Source of the DNA: Pseudomonas sp. StFLB209 | GTDB lineage: Bacteria; Pseudomonadota; Gammaproteobacteria; Pseudomonadales; Pseudomonadaceae | Direction of reading: 5' to 3' | DNA: 64,000 bases | NCBI RefSeq assembly: GCF_000829415.1 | Contig: NZ_AP014637.1 | Coordinates: 3,737,001-3,801,000, forward strand | Shown: in pieces, positions 51,224-60,287 of the stretch | Position numbering within the stretch: the stretch's first letter is position 1 | How the letters are laid out: each line of letters starts with the position of its first letter | Notes under the pieces: generated by a model | Databases searched by the model: none | What the model was told of the DNA's origin: nothing | Seen by the model: the letters and a program-made list of their open reading frames with translations, nothing else | Program-made: the position numbers and the translations under genes

Positions 51224-52438
51224 ATGGAACAGCATAGCCTTGTGGAGTTTTCAAACCGTGGCGCCACACGCCCTGCCTATTGGTGGGCGGGTTCACCGAG
51301 CAGCTATCCTTTGTTCAAGGCGCGAATGCTCAAAACTTACCCGTGTGCACGCGAATGCGTCGATAACTTGTTGCCTGTGGGTTTTGCGTGCGCGGATGTC
51401 GGGCTGGCCGGGGCGCTGACCAACCTGGCATCGATCACCCAGAGTCTGAAAGCCAATCCGCAGCATTGGGCACGGCGCGCCCGACAATGGGGGAGGGTGA
51501 CCATGATCGGACCTGTCCACCGCACCCTTTATGAGCACGCTTTGCATGAAGGTGCCGGACTGTTGTTCGAAACCTGGAAAGCCAGCCGCGCTGTCCGCGG
51601 CTGGATGGTGGTCGAGATTGAGCCAAGCGAAATTTACAGTGTTGCGAGCATGCTCAGACGAGCCCGGGAACTGGCCAACCTGATGCCCAACATCATGGTC
51701 AGCGTGCCACTGAGTGAAGAGGGCTGTGAGGTCATAGAAGAACTGGTCGCGAGCGGGCATGCGATCAACGCCAGCCTGTGCTTCAGCGTGGCTCAGGTGC
51801 AGGCCGGGCTGGCAGCGATCAACCGCGGTCGGCAACGCGCGATGATCCAGGGGGTCAACCTGGAGCGCACCCGTCACCTGATCAGCGTGCTGCCTGCCGG
51901 TGTGATGGAACACCCTGAATTTATCGCCCAGGCGGCCATGGTGGGCATTGAGTTATCGTCCCAGGAGCAGCGCTGGGCTGAAGTGGCCCTGTATCAGGCT
52001 TTGCAGGCGGCGCTGCGCGGCCAGGGCGAGTCCACCCGGCTGATGGTGTGCGGTTTCGGTTCTTTCTCGCAATGGGCTCCGGTGGCTTGTCAAGCCGAAC
52101 CGGTTAAACGAGGCGGTCTGTTACACAGTGTCGGCGAACAGCAACTCGAAAGCCTGATTGCCCATTGTGGTGCGGTCGCGACTGCCCGCCATGATCCGGA
52201 TGCGCCAGTGCCCGCCGAGGTCATGGAGCGCTTGCTGAAGATTCCCGGTTTTTGTCAGGTCTGGGGCCGCGACACCCTCGCAAGCGCCTGTTTTGCCCGT
52301 CATCCGGTCTATCTGCAGGCGGTCGGCAAAAGTGTGCGGGCCTACACCCGGTTACTGGGGTTTGCGCGGCAGCTGAATCCGCCGCTGTTGGCTGACGTTC
52401 ATTATCCGGACAGAGCTGTCGATGTGCATAACTGTTAG
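51224..52438 (+). CDS. Transaldolase-like protein lacking the Schiff-base lysine
   Basis: A 404-residue protein whose middle part follows transaldolase: TNLASITQSL (67-76), VEIEPSE (130-136), then IMVSVPLSEEGCEVIEEL (157-174) and INASLCFSVAQ (181-191). In true transaldolases the segment reads (V/I)KxP and the lysine forms the Schiff base; here S160 takes that place. So a sugar-phosphate transaldolase reaction is unlikely. It may have changed reaction or serve as a binding or regulatory protein. It lies 146 bases before bphO on the same strand. The start was set at ATG 51224; a longer frame begins at 51146. Confidence 0.6.
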   Translation: MEQHSLVEFSNRGATRPAYWWAGSPSSYPLFKARMLKTYPCARECVDNLLPVGFACADVGLAGALTNLASITQSLKANPQHWARRARQWGRVTMIGPVHRTLYEHALHEGAGLLFETWKASRAVRGWMVVEIEPSEIYSVASMLRRARELANLMPNIMVSVPLSEEGCEVIEELVASGHAINASLCFSVAQVQAGLAAINRGRQRAMIQGVNLERTRHLISVLPAGVMEHPEFIAQAAMVGIELSSQEQRWAEVALYQALQAALRGQGESTRLMVCGFGSFSQWAPVACQAEPVKRGGLLHSVGEQQLESLIAHCGAVATARHDPDAPVPAEVMERLLKIPGFCQVWGRDTLASACFARHPVYLQAVGKSVRAYTRLLGFARQLNPPLLADVHYPDRAVDVHNC

Positions 52439-52584
52439 CGGCTCGCGCAGGCTCTTCGGATAGCGCGTGACGGGATCGACCAAACGGCACAAAAACCCTG
52501 TCGATCAAACGCTTGAGTCTGTATTGTGGCGGTTTATGTCGCTGGGATGCGTTTCGCAGTCCAATTCTCAGAGAGCCTTACCGG

Positions 52585-53193
52585 ATGTCGGCAACTCCCC
52601 TCTGCCAGGCCTTGCCTTCGGTGCTTGCTGCACTGCGGGCGCAGACCGGCCAGATGCACTCCGGGCTGGAAAAACGCATGCCGTTTTTTTCAGCCCGTCT
52701 TGATCTCTCGCTCTATACGCGCCTGATTCAGGCCTATTATGGCTTCTATCAGCCGCTCGAAGCTGCCTTGCTGGGCTGTGCCTGGCTGCCGGCCGGGCTG
52801 GAACTGGGCGAGCGCCTGAAAGTCCCGACGCTGCTGCGTGACCTGCAAGCCCTGGCTGTCGACCAGCCGCACAGGCTGGCGCTCTGTACTCGCCTGCCTG
52901 CCATTGACAGCCCGGCCAGCGTTCTGGGGGTGCTGTATGTGCTGGAGGGGGCAACCCTGGGAGGCCAAGTACTGCGCCGCGAGATGCATGCGCGCCTGGG
53001 GCTGGATGAACACAGTGGCGCGGCGTTTCTTGATGTCTATGGCCGTGACACCGGGCGGCGCTGGAAGGCTTATCTGAGCCTGCTCGACGAGCAACCCACC
53101 GATGCGCAATTCTTGCAGGCTGCCGCGCTGGCTGCCGAATCCACCTTTGCCTGTTTCGAGCAATGGCTTGATTGCCAAGAGATCCTTTCATGA
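52585..53193 (+). CDS. bphO: Biliverdin-forming heme oxygenase BphO
   Basis: A 202-residue heme oxygenase of the bacterial BphO type. The proximal-ligand region is TGQMHSGLEKRMPFF (residues 21-35, with H25), and the distal helix glycine motif is VLEGATLGGQVL. It opens heme to biliverdin with iron and CO release. Its 3' end overlaps bphP by four bases, the classic pairing that supplies chromophore to the phytochrome. ATG 52585 gives the standard N terminus. Confidence 0.92.
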   Translation: MSATPLCQALPSVLAALRAQTGQMHSGLEKRMPFFSARLDLSLYTRLIQAYYGFYQPLEAALLGCAWLPAGLELGERLKVPTLLRDLQALAVDQPHRLALCTRLPAIDSPASVLGVLYVLEGATLGGQVLRREMHARLGLDEHSGAAFLDVYGRDTGRRWKAYLSLLDEQPTDAQFLQAAALAAESTFACFEQWLDCQEILS

Positions 53194-55427
53194 GTCATCC
53201 CGACCGCAGTGTCTTTGAACGCTTGCTGAGCAACTGCGCCAGCGAACCCATCCAGTTCCCCGGCGCGATTCAGCCGCATGGCGTGCTGCTGACCCTGACT
53301 GAGCCGGACCTTGTGTTGTTGCAGGTCAGCGCGAATATCGAGTCGCTGCTCGGTCAGCGCCCCGAGCAGGTGCTGGGCCAGCCCTTGGCCTGCCTATTGG
53401 GTGAGGCCCAGGCGACATTGATTGCCCAGGCCCGCAGTGCACAGAGTTTCAGCGATGCACCGCGCCTGTTATTGACCTGCAACGGTCGGGAATTCGAAGC
53501 GTTGCTGCACCGTCACGATGGCGTGCTGGTACTTGAACTGGAATGCCGGGATAACAACGTACTGGTTGCCAACGACAAGGCCCTGACCGGTAATCTGGGG
53601 CGCATTCTACGTAATCTGCAGGCGGCGCCGACTTTGCAGGCGTTGTATGAAGCCTGCGTGCGCGAAATCCAGAAACTCACCGGTTACGATCGGGTGCTGG
53701 TCTACCGGTTCGAGGAACAAGGCCATGGCCAGGTCATCGCCGAGGCATCCTCACCGGACATGGAACTGTACAACGGCCTGTTTTTCCCGGCCTCGGACAT
53801 TCCCGAGCAGGCTCGCGAGCTGTATCGGCGCAATTGGTTGCGGATCATCCCCGATGCCGACTACCAGGCGGTCGAACTGCTGCCGCGTCTGCGCCCCGAC
53901 ACCGGCCAGCCGCTGGACATGAGTTTTGCCACGCTGCGCAGCGTCTCGCCGATTCATTGCGAATACATGCGCAATATGGGGGTGCTGTCGTCCATGAGTG
54001 TGTCGCTGCTCAAGGGCGACAAACTCTGGGGCTTGATCACCTGTGGTCATCGCACACCGCTTTACGTGCCCCATGAGCTGCGCATCGCCTGCCAGACTCT
54101 GGGCCAAGTGCTGTCGTTGCAGATCAGCGCCATGGAAGCGCTGGAGGTCAATCGTCAGCGTGACGCCAAGTTGCAGACCCTTGCCTTGCTCAACGAGTCC
54201 ATGGTGGCGGCGCAGGACGATGTGTTCGACGGCCTGGCGGCGCAGCCTGAGTTACTGATGCAACTGGTCGATGCCAGCGGGGTGGCGATCCTTGAGGGCA
54301 ATCAGTTGCACTGCTTTGGCAACTGCCCCACGCCTGAGCAGATCCGCCTGCTGCACGCCTGGTTGATGAAGCGTAACGAGCCGGTATTTTCCAGCCATCA
54401 CCTGTCCAGCGTCTATCCGCCGGCCGAGGCTTATCAGAAGTCGGCCAGCGGTGTTCTGGCCATGAGCCTGCCCAAGCCGATCGACAACGGCGTGCTGTGG
54501 TTTCGCCAGGAGGTCAAGGAAAGCATCCCATGGAGTGGTAACCCTGAGAAACCGCTGGACATGGTCGACTCCGAAGCGGGCCTGCGCCTGCGACCGCGCA
54601 CCTCGTTCGAGATCTGGAAAGTGGAGATGACGGGCATTGCCAGCCGCTGGAGTCATGGTGACCTGTTTGCCGCCAATGACCTGCGCCGCTCGGCACTGGA
54701 AGACGATCTGGCCCGTCAGGTGCGCCGTGAACAGCAGGCGGTGCGCGCCAGAGACGACCTGGTCGCTGTGGTGTCGCATGACCTGCGCAACCCGATGACC
54801 GTGATTTCGATGCTTTGCGGCATGATGCAAAAGTCATTCAGCTCGGATGGCCCGCATACCTCGCGGCGTATTTCGTCGGCGATCGATACCATGCAACAGG
54901 CCGCCAGCCGCATGAACGTGCTGCTCGAAGATTTGCTCGACACGTCCAAGATCGAAGCCGGGCGCTACACCATCGCGCCCAGGTCCCTGGAGGTCTCCCA
55001 GATCTTCGACGAGGCTTACACCCTGCTGGCGCCTCTGGCGCTGGACAAGGGCATTGACCTGGTGTTCAGCCCCGGCGAGCAGCTCAGGGTCCATGCCGAT
55101 CCCGAGCGGCTGTTTCAGGTGCTGTCCAACCTGATCGGCAACGCCATCAAATTCACCCCGATGCAGGGGCAGATCAGCGTCAGCGCCCAAGCCGATGGCG
55201 AGCGCGTACTGTTTTGCGTACGTGACTGCGGCGAGGGAATTGCACCTGAGCAACTGCCGTTCATCTTCGACCGCTACTGGACCCTCAAAGACAACAACCC
55301 CACCGGCACCGGGCTTGGGTTATACATCTCCCAAGGCATCGTCAAAGCCCACGGCGGCACACTGAGCGCCGAAAGCGAATTAGGCCAGGGCAGTGTGTTT
55401 CGCTTCAGCATCCCGGTAGCGGTGTAG
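53190..55427 (+). CDS. bphP: Bacteriophytochrome histidine kinase BphP
   Basis: A 745-residue red/far-red photoreceptor kinase. In order: the PAS domain with biliverdin-binding Cys16 (NCASEPIQFPG), the GAF domain with the DIP motif (203-205), H257 and H287, the PHY domain with its PRTSF tongue (469-473), HisKA with H530 (VVSHDLRNP), and the ATPase domain with NLIGNAIKF and GTGLGLYI. It autophosphorylates in response to light. No receiver domain is fused and no response regulator is next to it, so the partner is elsewhere. It is translationally coupled to bphO (ATGA). Confidence 0.95.
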   Translation: MSHPDRSVFERLLSNCASEPIQFPGAIQPHGVLLTLTEPDLVLLQVSANIESLLGQRPEQVLGQPLACLLGEAQATLIAQARSAQSFSDAPRLLLTCNGREFEALLHRHDGVLVLELECRDNNVLVANDKALTGNLGRILRNLQAAPTLQALYEACVREIQKLTGYDRVLVYRFEEQGHGQVIAEASSPDMELYNGLFFPASDIPEQARELYRRNWLRIIPDADYQAVELLPRLRPDTGQPLDMSFATLRSVSPIHCEYMRNMGVLSSMSVSLLKGDKLWGLITCGHRTPLYVPHELRIACQTLGQVLSLQISAMEALEVNRQRDAKLQTLALLNESMVAAQDDVFDGLAAQPELLMQLVDASGVAILEGNQLHCFGNCPTPEQIRLLHAWLMKRNEPVFSSHHLSSVYPPAEAYQKSASGVLAMSLPKPIDNGVLWFRQEVKESIPWSGNPEKPLDMVDSEAGLRLRPRTSFEIWKVEMTGIASRWSHGDLFAANDLRRSALEDDLARQVRREQQAVRARDDLVAVVSHDLRNPMTVISMLCGMMQKSFSSDGPHTSRRISSAIDTMQQAASRMNVLLEDLLDTSKIEAGRYTIAPRSLEVSQIFDEAYTLLAPLALDKGIDLVFSPGEQLRVHADPERLFQVLSNLIGNAIKFTPMQGQISVSAQADGERVLFCVRDCGEGIAPEQLPFIFDRYWTLKDNNPTGTGLGLYISQGIVKAHGGTLSAESELGQGSVFRFSIPVAV

Positions 55428-55441
55428 CCACAAAAGGCACC

Positions 55442-55728
55442 GTTGCCGTAGATTTTTATTTTTGAGCCGGGATGGCACAGACGACGCGAATCGCGACTTG
55501 GGCGCTGGACGGAGGGCAGGCGTCGATTCGGGGGAGAAATCAGCATGGATGCTGCTGATTTTGAAACCGGGGGCAGGTGCCCTGGGCAGGGATGCCCATC
55601 GCGCCGGCCCCCGAATCGATGCCAGACGGAGGGGAGTCTGCCCGCAGGGCGAAACCTGCAGCCCAGTCACCGCGATAAAGGATTTTCCATCAGCCCAAAG
55701 GCTTGTTCGCGGCTCAAGCCGCTCCTAC
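55442..55728. repeat. Dispersed structured repeat, copy B (ends in a REP unit)
   Basis: This is the second copy of the element at 44524-44870, shorter in the middle. The arms GGCGTCGATTCGGGGG (55519-55534) and CCCCCGAATCGATGCC (55608-55623) form a 16-bp stem with a single wobble pair. An inner hairpin (ATCAGCAT ... ATGCTGCTGAT) lies in the loop. The copy ends with the REP core TTCGCGGCTCAAGCCGCTCCTAC. It follows the bphP stop by 14 bases. Confidence 0.75.
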
Positions 55729-55755
55729 CTGCCCAAATCAAACCCGCACAAAAAA

Positions 55756-56130
55756 TCAAACCTGCACAAACACCGCAAACGCAAGCTGCCCGCCCTTGGG
55801 CCGCAGATCCTGCAGGTAAGAATCACGATCAGCCGACAACTCCAGACTGACACTCATATTGCGCTTGCCAGCATTACGAATCTCCAACTCATCACGATGC
55901 GCACGCAGAAAATTGCTCGGCACCTTCAAATGCAACAACTGATCAGTCTCGGGTGTGTGCAGCAGCAGATTGATCCACTCGCTGGTCTTGATCTGACCAA
56001 ACGGCAGATCAAACCACCAGATATTGCGCTTGGGGTCCAGCACCGCGAGATGGCTGTTATCGCGATTCAAGACGGTGCTACTCAATTGCTGATTGCGGCG
56101 TTCAATCGCCTGAGACTTGTCGAGCTTCAT
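55756..56130 (-). CDS. Conserved hypothetical protein
   Basis: A 124-residue soluble protein, beta-rich in the C-terminal half (NMSVSLELSADRDSYLQDLR) with no signal peptide, membrane segment or motif that I recognise. The start at ATG 56130 (MKLDKSQAIERRNQQLSST) has CGGAA upstream; a longer frame to 56271 lacks support. It is convergent with bphP across the dispersed repeat and divergent from the csbD gene. Function unknown. Confidence 0.7.
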   Translation of the reverse strand: MKLDKSQAIERRNQQLSSTVLNRDNSHLAVLDPKRNIWWFDLPFGQIKTSEWINLLLHTPETDQLLHLKVPSNFLRAHRDELEIRNAGKRNMSVSLELSADRDSYLQDLRPKGGQLAFAVFVQV

Positions 56131-56308
56131 GGGACATTCCGGAAAACATAGCGTGGCGCGCATTCTCTCATGCCGGTCGCTGCCCCGACGAATGGAAAAA
56201 CAGCCGATAAAATAATTGAAACTCTCAAGCCGAGCGGCCAGTCCATCATTATGTCGGGTTGACAACGACATCCTTCAGTCACGGGACCAGCGGTCCGGGA
56301 GAATCTTC

Positions 56309-56500
56309 ATGAGCAGCACCAGCGATAAAGTCAAAGGCATGGCCAATGAAGCGGTAGGGAACGTTAAACAGGGCGTTGGCAAAGCAACCAACAACGACAA
56401 ACTCCAGGCCGAGGGCAAAGCCCAGGAAATCAAAGGCCGTGGTGAACAGGCCAGAGGCAAGGCCAAGGACGCGATCAAAAAAGGCGTCGACAAGGCTTGA
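56309..56500 (+). CDS. CsbD-family stress protein
   Basis: A 63-residue, highly charged, Lys/Gly/Ala-rich protein with the CsbD repeat pattern (DKVKGMANEAVGNVKQGVGK; DKLQAEGKAQEIKGRGEQAR). CsbD members are induced by general stress in many bacteria; the mechanism is not known. It has a strong GGGAG Shine-Dalgarno and its own terminator, so it is probably a single-gene unit with high expression under stress. Confidence 0.9.
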   Translation: MSSTSDKVKGMANEAVGNVKQGVGKATNNDKLQAEGKAQEIKGRGEQARGKAKDAIKKGVDKA

Positions 56501-56510
56501 CCCTGATAGC

Positions 56511-56540
56511 CCGGTCACGGAGCCCCAAGCCCGTGACCGG
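56511..56540 (+). terminator. Terminator of the csbD-like gene
   Basis: A perfect 10-bp stem CCGGTCACGG/CCGTGACCGG with a ten-base loop is followed by TGCGTTTTGC, eleven bases after the stop codon. Confidence 0.75.
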
Positions 56541-56682
56541 TGCGTTTTGCTGAAACCTTTTGCCGTTCTTCAAGTCCATGTCTGCGCCGGAACAACTCGC
56601 CCGGTCTGGATAACTACACCGCGAATCGACGTGAAGACGTACAGTACTCAGGTAGCCGGGTATGATCGCGAAAGGAGACGCC

Positions 56683-57633
56683 ATGATTTTTTCCCACCTG
56701 CGTGGTTTGCCGATGGGTAAGGTGCTGGTTCGCACCGTGACCGAATTCATCAACGACGAAATGTCGACCTACGCTTCGGCGCTCGCCTATCAGGCCTTGT
56801 TTTCGCTGTTCCCCTTCCTGTTGTTCCTGATCTCGCTGATCGGTTTCCTTCACCTGCCGGACTTCTTCTCCTGGCTGCGCCTGCAGTCGGAACTGGTATT
56901 GCCGCCCCAGGCGCTGGAGCAGGTCAACCCGGTGATCGACCAGTTGCAGCAATCCAAAGGCGGGTTGTTGTCGGTGGGTATCGTCATCGCGCTGTGGACC
57001 GCGTCAGCGGGTGTGCGCTTGATGATGAGCGCCATGAACGCCGCCTATGACGTGATTGAAGGCCGGCCGATCTGGAAGCGCCTGCCATTGTCGGTGTTCT
57101 ACACCATCGGCATCGCGATGATGCTGCTGGCCGCTGCCGCATTGATGGTGACCGGGCCGCAGGTCATGAACTGGTTTGCCGCGCACCTGGGTATCGAAGA
57201 CTTCATTGTCACGGTGTGGACCATCTTGCGCTGGCCACTGATCATCATCCTGATGATGGTCGCCGTTGCGGTGATCTACTACGTGATGCCGGATGTGAAG
57301 CAAGAGTTTCGCTTTATCACCCCAGGCTCGGTCTTGGCGGTGGTGGTATGGATCATCGCCTCGCTGGGTTTCAGTTTTTATCTGAAAACCTTTGCTGATT
57401 ACAACGCCATGTACGGCAGTATCGGGGCGATCATCGTCCTGCTCCTGTACTTCTATATCTCGGCCGCCGTGCTATTGCTTGGGGCGGAAATGAATGCGGT
57501 GATCGAGCATATGTCTCAGGAAGGCAAGGACAGCGGCGAAAAAGAGCCGGGTGATGGCGGCGTCGAAGCCAGCGGGGCTGACGAGCCGGGCGTCGGTGGG
57601 GCGCATACCCGGGAGCCGGCGCGCCAGGCATGA
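56683..57633 (+). CDS. YihY/UPF0761 family inner-membrane protein
   Basis: A 316-residue protein with about six membrane segments and the family motif ALAYQALFSLFPFLLFLISL near residue 30. Later motifs are YYVMPDVKQEFRFITPGSV and LYFYISAAVLLLGAEMNAVI. It was once named RNase BN by mistake; the true role is unknown, possibly transport. ATG 56683 has AGGAG six bases upstream. The last ~40 residues are a hydrophilic Glu/Gly tail. Confidence 0.92.
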   Translation: MIFSHLRGLPMGKVLVRTVTEFINDEMSTYASALAYQALFSLFPFLLFLISLIGFLHLPDFFSWLRLQSELVLPPQALEQVNPVIDQLQQSKGGLLSVGIVIALWTASAGVRLMMSAMNAAYDVIEGRPIWKRLPLSVFYTIGIAMMLLAAAALMVTGPQVMNWFAAHLGIEDFIVTVWTILRWPLIIILMMVAVAVIYYVMPDVKQEFRFITPGSVLAVVVWIIASLGFSFYLKTFADYNAMYGSIGAIIVLLLYFYISAAVLLLGAEMNAVIEHMSQEGKDSGEKEPGDGGVEASGADEPGVGGAHTREPARQA

Positions 57634-57689
57634 TGGCCTGACGTATGGAATGTGGCACGATTGCGCTTTGCCTTACAGGACGTTAGCTG

Positions 57690-58229
57690 ATGATTCGCGA
57701 GATTTTGAAAATGGGTGACCCGCGCTTGCTGCGGGTCGCCCCGCCGGTGCCGGAAAGCCTGATTGGCACCCCAGAGTTGCAAACCCTGATCGATGACATG
57801 TTCGACACCATGCAAAGCGTCGGTGGCGTTGGCCTGGCTGCGCCGCAGATCGGTGTCGATCTGCAACTGGTGATTTTCGGTTTCGAGCGCAGCGCCCGCT
57901 ACCCTGATGCCGAGGCCGTGCCGCGCACCATCTTGCTCAACCCGGTGATCACCCCGCTCGATGATGCACTTGAAGGCGGTTGGGAAGGCTGTCTGTCGGT
58001 GCCTGGCTTACGCGGGGTGGTCGAGCGTCATCGGCATATCCGCTATGAGGGCGTTGACCCGCAAGGTGTACCGATCCAGCGTATCGCCGAGGGTTTTCAT
58101 GCCCGGGTGGTGCAGCACGAGTGCGATCACCTGATCGGCCGTCTGTACCCTTCGCGAGTGACTGATTTTCGTCAGTTCGGGTTTACCGAAGTGCTATTTC
58201 CAGACCTCGATCCCAACGCTGATGACTGA
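57690..58229 (+). CDS. def: Peptide deformylase
   Basis: A 179-residue metal hydrolase with the three deformylase motifs: [10 protein letters not shown] (46-55), EGCLSVPG (99-106, metal ligand C101) and QHECDHLIG (142-150, ligands H143 and H147, catalytic E144). It removes the N-formyl group from new proteins. This may be a second deformylase, because the main def gene in Pseudomonas usually lies beside fmt, and no fmt is here. Its 3' end overlaps the convergent GNAT gene by 58 bases. Confidence 0.94.
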   Translation: MIREILKMGDPRLLRVAPPVPESLIGTPELQTLIDDMFDTMQSVGGVGLAAPQIGVDLQLVIFGFERSARYPDAEAVPRTILLNPVITPLDDALEGGWEGCLSVPGLRGVVERHRHIRYEGVDPQGVPIQRIAEGFHARVVQHECDHLIGRLYPSRVTDFRQFGFTEVLFPDLDPNADD

Positions 58230-58633
58230 TCACGCAGCAGGGCGACCAGTGCCTTGCTGCGTTGATAGCGAGCCAGCCGCTCAGCCAGCTCGGCCGGCAA
58301 TTCAACGGCTGTGACGAACCCTAACGACTGATAAAAGCCCTGCAAGTCAGGGTGGCAGAACAGCCACAGCGGCCCGCTGCATTGGCTGTGTGCCTGGTCG
58401 ATCAGGCGCCGGGCAAGCCCCTGACCACGCCATGAGGCGGCAACAAACAGCCCGGTCAGCCAGTGGCCATGACGAACCGGCGTCAAGCACAGCGCCGCAA
58501 CAATCTGCGCCTCCTTCACGACCCAGGCCTGGCCTTGGGCGGGCAGGCGCATGGGCGAGCGATGGCTGCGGTAGAATTTTTCCAGCAACGGGCGCGCCAG
58601 GGCGGGTAACGGGTAAATGTGCAGGTCAGACAT
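58172..58633 (-). CDS. GNAT-family N-acetyltransferase
   Basis: A 153-residue acetyltransferase with the acetyl-CoA pyrophosphate loop at about residues 70-90 ([18 protein letters not shown]) and the later GFYQSLGF motif. The substrate is unknown. ATG 58633 is taken as start; an alternative ATG lies at 58663. Its C terminus runs into the end of the deformylase gene on the other strand. Confidence 0.85.
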   Translation of the reverse strand: MSDLHIYPLPALARPLLEKFYRSHRSPMRLPAQGQAWVVKEAQIVAALCLTPVRHGHWLTGLFVAASWRGQGLARRLIDQAHSQCSGPLWLFCHPDLQGFYQSLGFVTAVELPAELAERLARYQRSKALVALLRDQSSALGSRSGNSTSVNPN

Positions 58634-58696
58634 GGCGTAGCGATAGACAAAAGCAGGCATCATACCGGCTCAGGCCATCGATAATGGAATGACTGG

Positions 58697-59245
58697 ATGC
58701 TTTATCCCTCAATGCCCCTCACAACGGAGCGCCTGCAACTGCGCGGTTTTGTCGGGGCTGACCTGGCTGAGCTGGCCGCGTTACTGGCTGATCCACAGGT
58801 GATGCGCTATTCGGTACGCGGGGTCATGAGCCGCTCAGCCAGTGCCGAGTTCCTCGAGCATTGCCGTGTCAGCCTGGCAGAAGAAGGCTTTGCGCCGCTG
58901 GCGGTGATTGAACAACGTAGCGCCCGGCTGGTCGGATTCTGCGGTTTGTGTAAAGAGCGCTTCGAAGAGGCAGAGGAGGTCATGCTCGGTTATCGGCTCA
59001 GCCCGGCGTTCTGGAATCAGGGCATGGCCAGCGAGGCGGTAAAGGTCGTGTTGGCCCATGGTTTCGGTACTCTGGCGGTGAGCTCGGTGGTGGCGGTAGT
59101 GGAGCCGCAAAACCAGGCATCGATACAGGTGCTGCACAAGGCCGGGTTTCAGGATTACCTGCATGCCCGTTACTTTGGCATGGGGGTTCGCCTTTACCGG
59201 ATGACCCGTGAGCGCTGGCAGGCGTTGCTGATAACGGCATGTTGA
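58697..59245 (+). CDS. RimJ/RimL-like GNAT acetyltransferase
   Basis: A 182-residue GNAT protein with the typical start LTTERLQLRGFVGADLAELA, the acetyl-CoA region YRLSPAFWNQGMASEAVKVV and VEPQNQASIQVLHKAGF. It probably acetylates a protein N terminus or a small amine. The start could be 58697 or 58712 (MPLTTERL); neither has a strong Shine-Dalgarno. It diverges from the other GNAT gene. Confidence 0.87.
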   Translation: MLYPSMPLTTERLQLRGFVGADLAELAALLADPQVMRYSVRGVMSRSASAEFLEHCRVSLAEEGFAPLAVIEQRSARLVGFCGLCKERFEEAEEVMLGYRLSPAFWNQGMASEAVKVVLAHGFGTLAVSSVVAVVEPQNQASIQVLHKAGFQDYLHARYFGMGVRLYRMTRERWQALLITAC

Positions 59246-59326
59246 GGCTGGAAGCGACCCCTGATCTGACAACGGGTCTTTTTAACTGCTAGGTTCAAAG
59301 TTGCTGTCTGTCAGCCGGGAGGGGCG

Positions 59327-59818
59327 ATGAACGACTGCAAAGCCACGTCCTTGCCCGGCCTGATTGCCGGCGGGATGTTGATGATCGGCCTGGGGGGGGC
59401 GCCTTTGAGTGCCGCTGAGGTCGACGACACCGCACTGGCGTTCGTCCAGCAACGTCATCTGGGCGATGGTTTGGGCTGGCAGGGCTATCAGATGGCCTCA
59501 CGCACCGCGGTGTTTGCCGGGCTGGTCGACGCCCTGGGCAAAACCCGGGCCCAGGTGTTGGTGCAGGGTGAATTGCAGCGCTTGCAGCCGCAGTATCAAG
59601 GCCGCTGGGAGCAGAACCTGGCGGCGGCCTATGCCCATTCGTTCAGTGTCGAAGAACTGCGCCAGCTTAACGACGGCAAAGGCTCGCCTGCGCTGATGAA
59701 TCGCTTCAAGGCGCGCAACAATGAAGTCGGTCAGGAAATGAAAGCACGCTCTGCCGATCTGCTGGCCGAGTTCGTCTCCCGCGCGCTGGAAAGCGCGCGG
59801 AAAAACTACATGCCGTGA
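59327..59818 (+). CDS. Exported protein of unknown function
   Basis: A 163-residue protein with a Sec signal peptide (about residues 1-29, ending LSAA-EV). The mature part is helical and has a pattern (LVDALGKTRAQVLVQGELQR; FSVEELRQL) that recalls DUF2059 proteins, though the match is not firm. A strong GGGAGGGG Shine-Dalgarno precedes ATG 59327. It ends ten bases before the deaminase gene, so the two may share a transcript. Confidence 0.72.
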   Translation: MNDCKATSLPGLIAGGMLMIGLGGAPLSAAEVDDTALAFVQQRHLGDGLGWQGYQMASRTAVFAGLVDALGKTRAQVLVQGELQRLQPQYQGRWEQNLAAAYAHSFSVEELRQLNDGKGSPALMNRFKARNNEVGQEMKARSADLLAEFVSRALESARKNYMP

Positions 59819-59828
59819 AGGAAAATCT

Positions 59829-60266
59829 ATGGACCCATTCATGCAGGCAGCCATTGATGAGGCCCGCCAAGGCCTGGCCGAAGGCGGTATACCCATCGGT
59901 TCAGTGATTGTTCACGATGGCAAGATTATCGGCCGTGGACATAACCGTCGTGTCCAGCAAGGCAGTGCCATCAAGCATGGCGAAATGGATGCGTTGGAGA
60001 ACGCCGGCCGGCAGCCGGCCAGGGTCTATCGTGAAGCGGTGCTCTACACCACGCTGTCGCCCTGTGCAATGTGCAGCGGGGCGATTCTGCTGTATGGCAT
60101 CGGCAAGGTAATCGTCGGCGAAAACCAGACCTTCATGGGTGAAGAGCAACTGCTGCGAGCCCGCGGCGTGCAGGTCGAGGTGCTGGGTGACAGCACTTGC
60201 GAACACCTGATGCGCGACTTCATTGCTCGTCATCCGCAACTGTGGAATGAAGATATCGGCGAGTAG
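59829..60266 (+). CDS. Cytosine deaminase (yeast FCY1 type)
   Basis: A 145-residue zinc nucleobase deaminase. The ligands are H50 with catalytic E52 (KHGEMDALENAG) and C79/C82 (LSPCAMCSGAILLYG). The C-terminal segment (LMRDFIARHPQLW ... EDIGE) closely resembles the small fungal cytosine deaminase rather than the large CodA. It converts cytosine to uracil. A GAAGGAAA Shine-Dalgarno stands before ATG 59829. Confidence 0.92.
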   Translation: MDPFMQAAIDEARQGLAEGGIPIGSVIVHDGKIIGRGHNRRVQQGSAIKHGEMDALENAGRQPARVYREAVLYTTLSPCAMCSGAILLYGIGKVIVGENQTFMGEEQLLRARGVQVEVLGDSTCEHLMRDFIARHPQLWNEDIGE

Positions 60267-60287
60267 CCCCTGCCAGTGTCAGCTTGG

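Noticed and set aside
51224..52438. Functional transaldolase of the pentose phosphate pathway
   Set aside because: The Schiff-base lysine position is serine and the length and N terminus are atypical.
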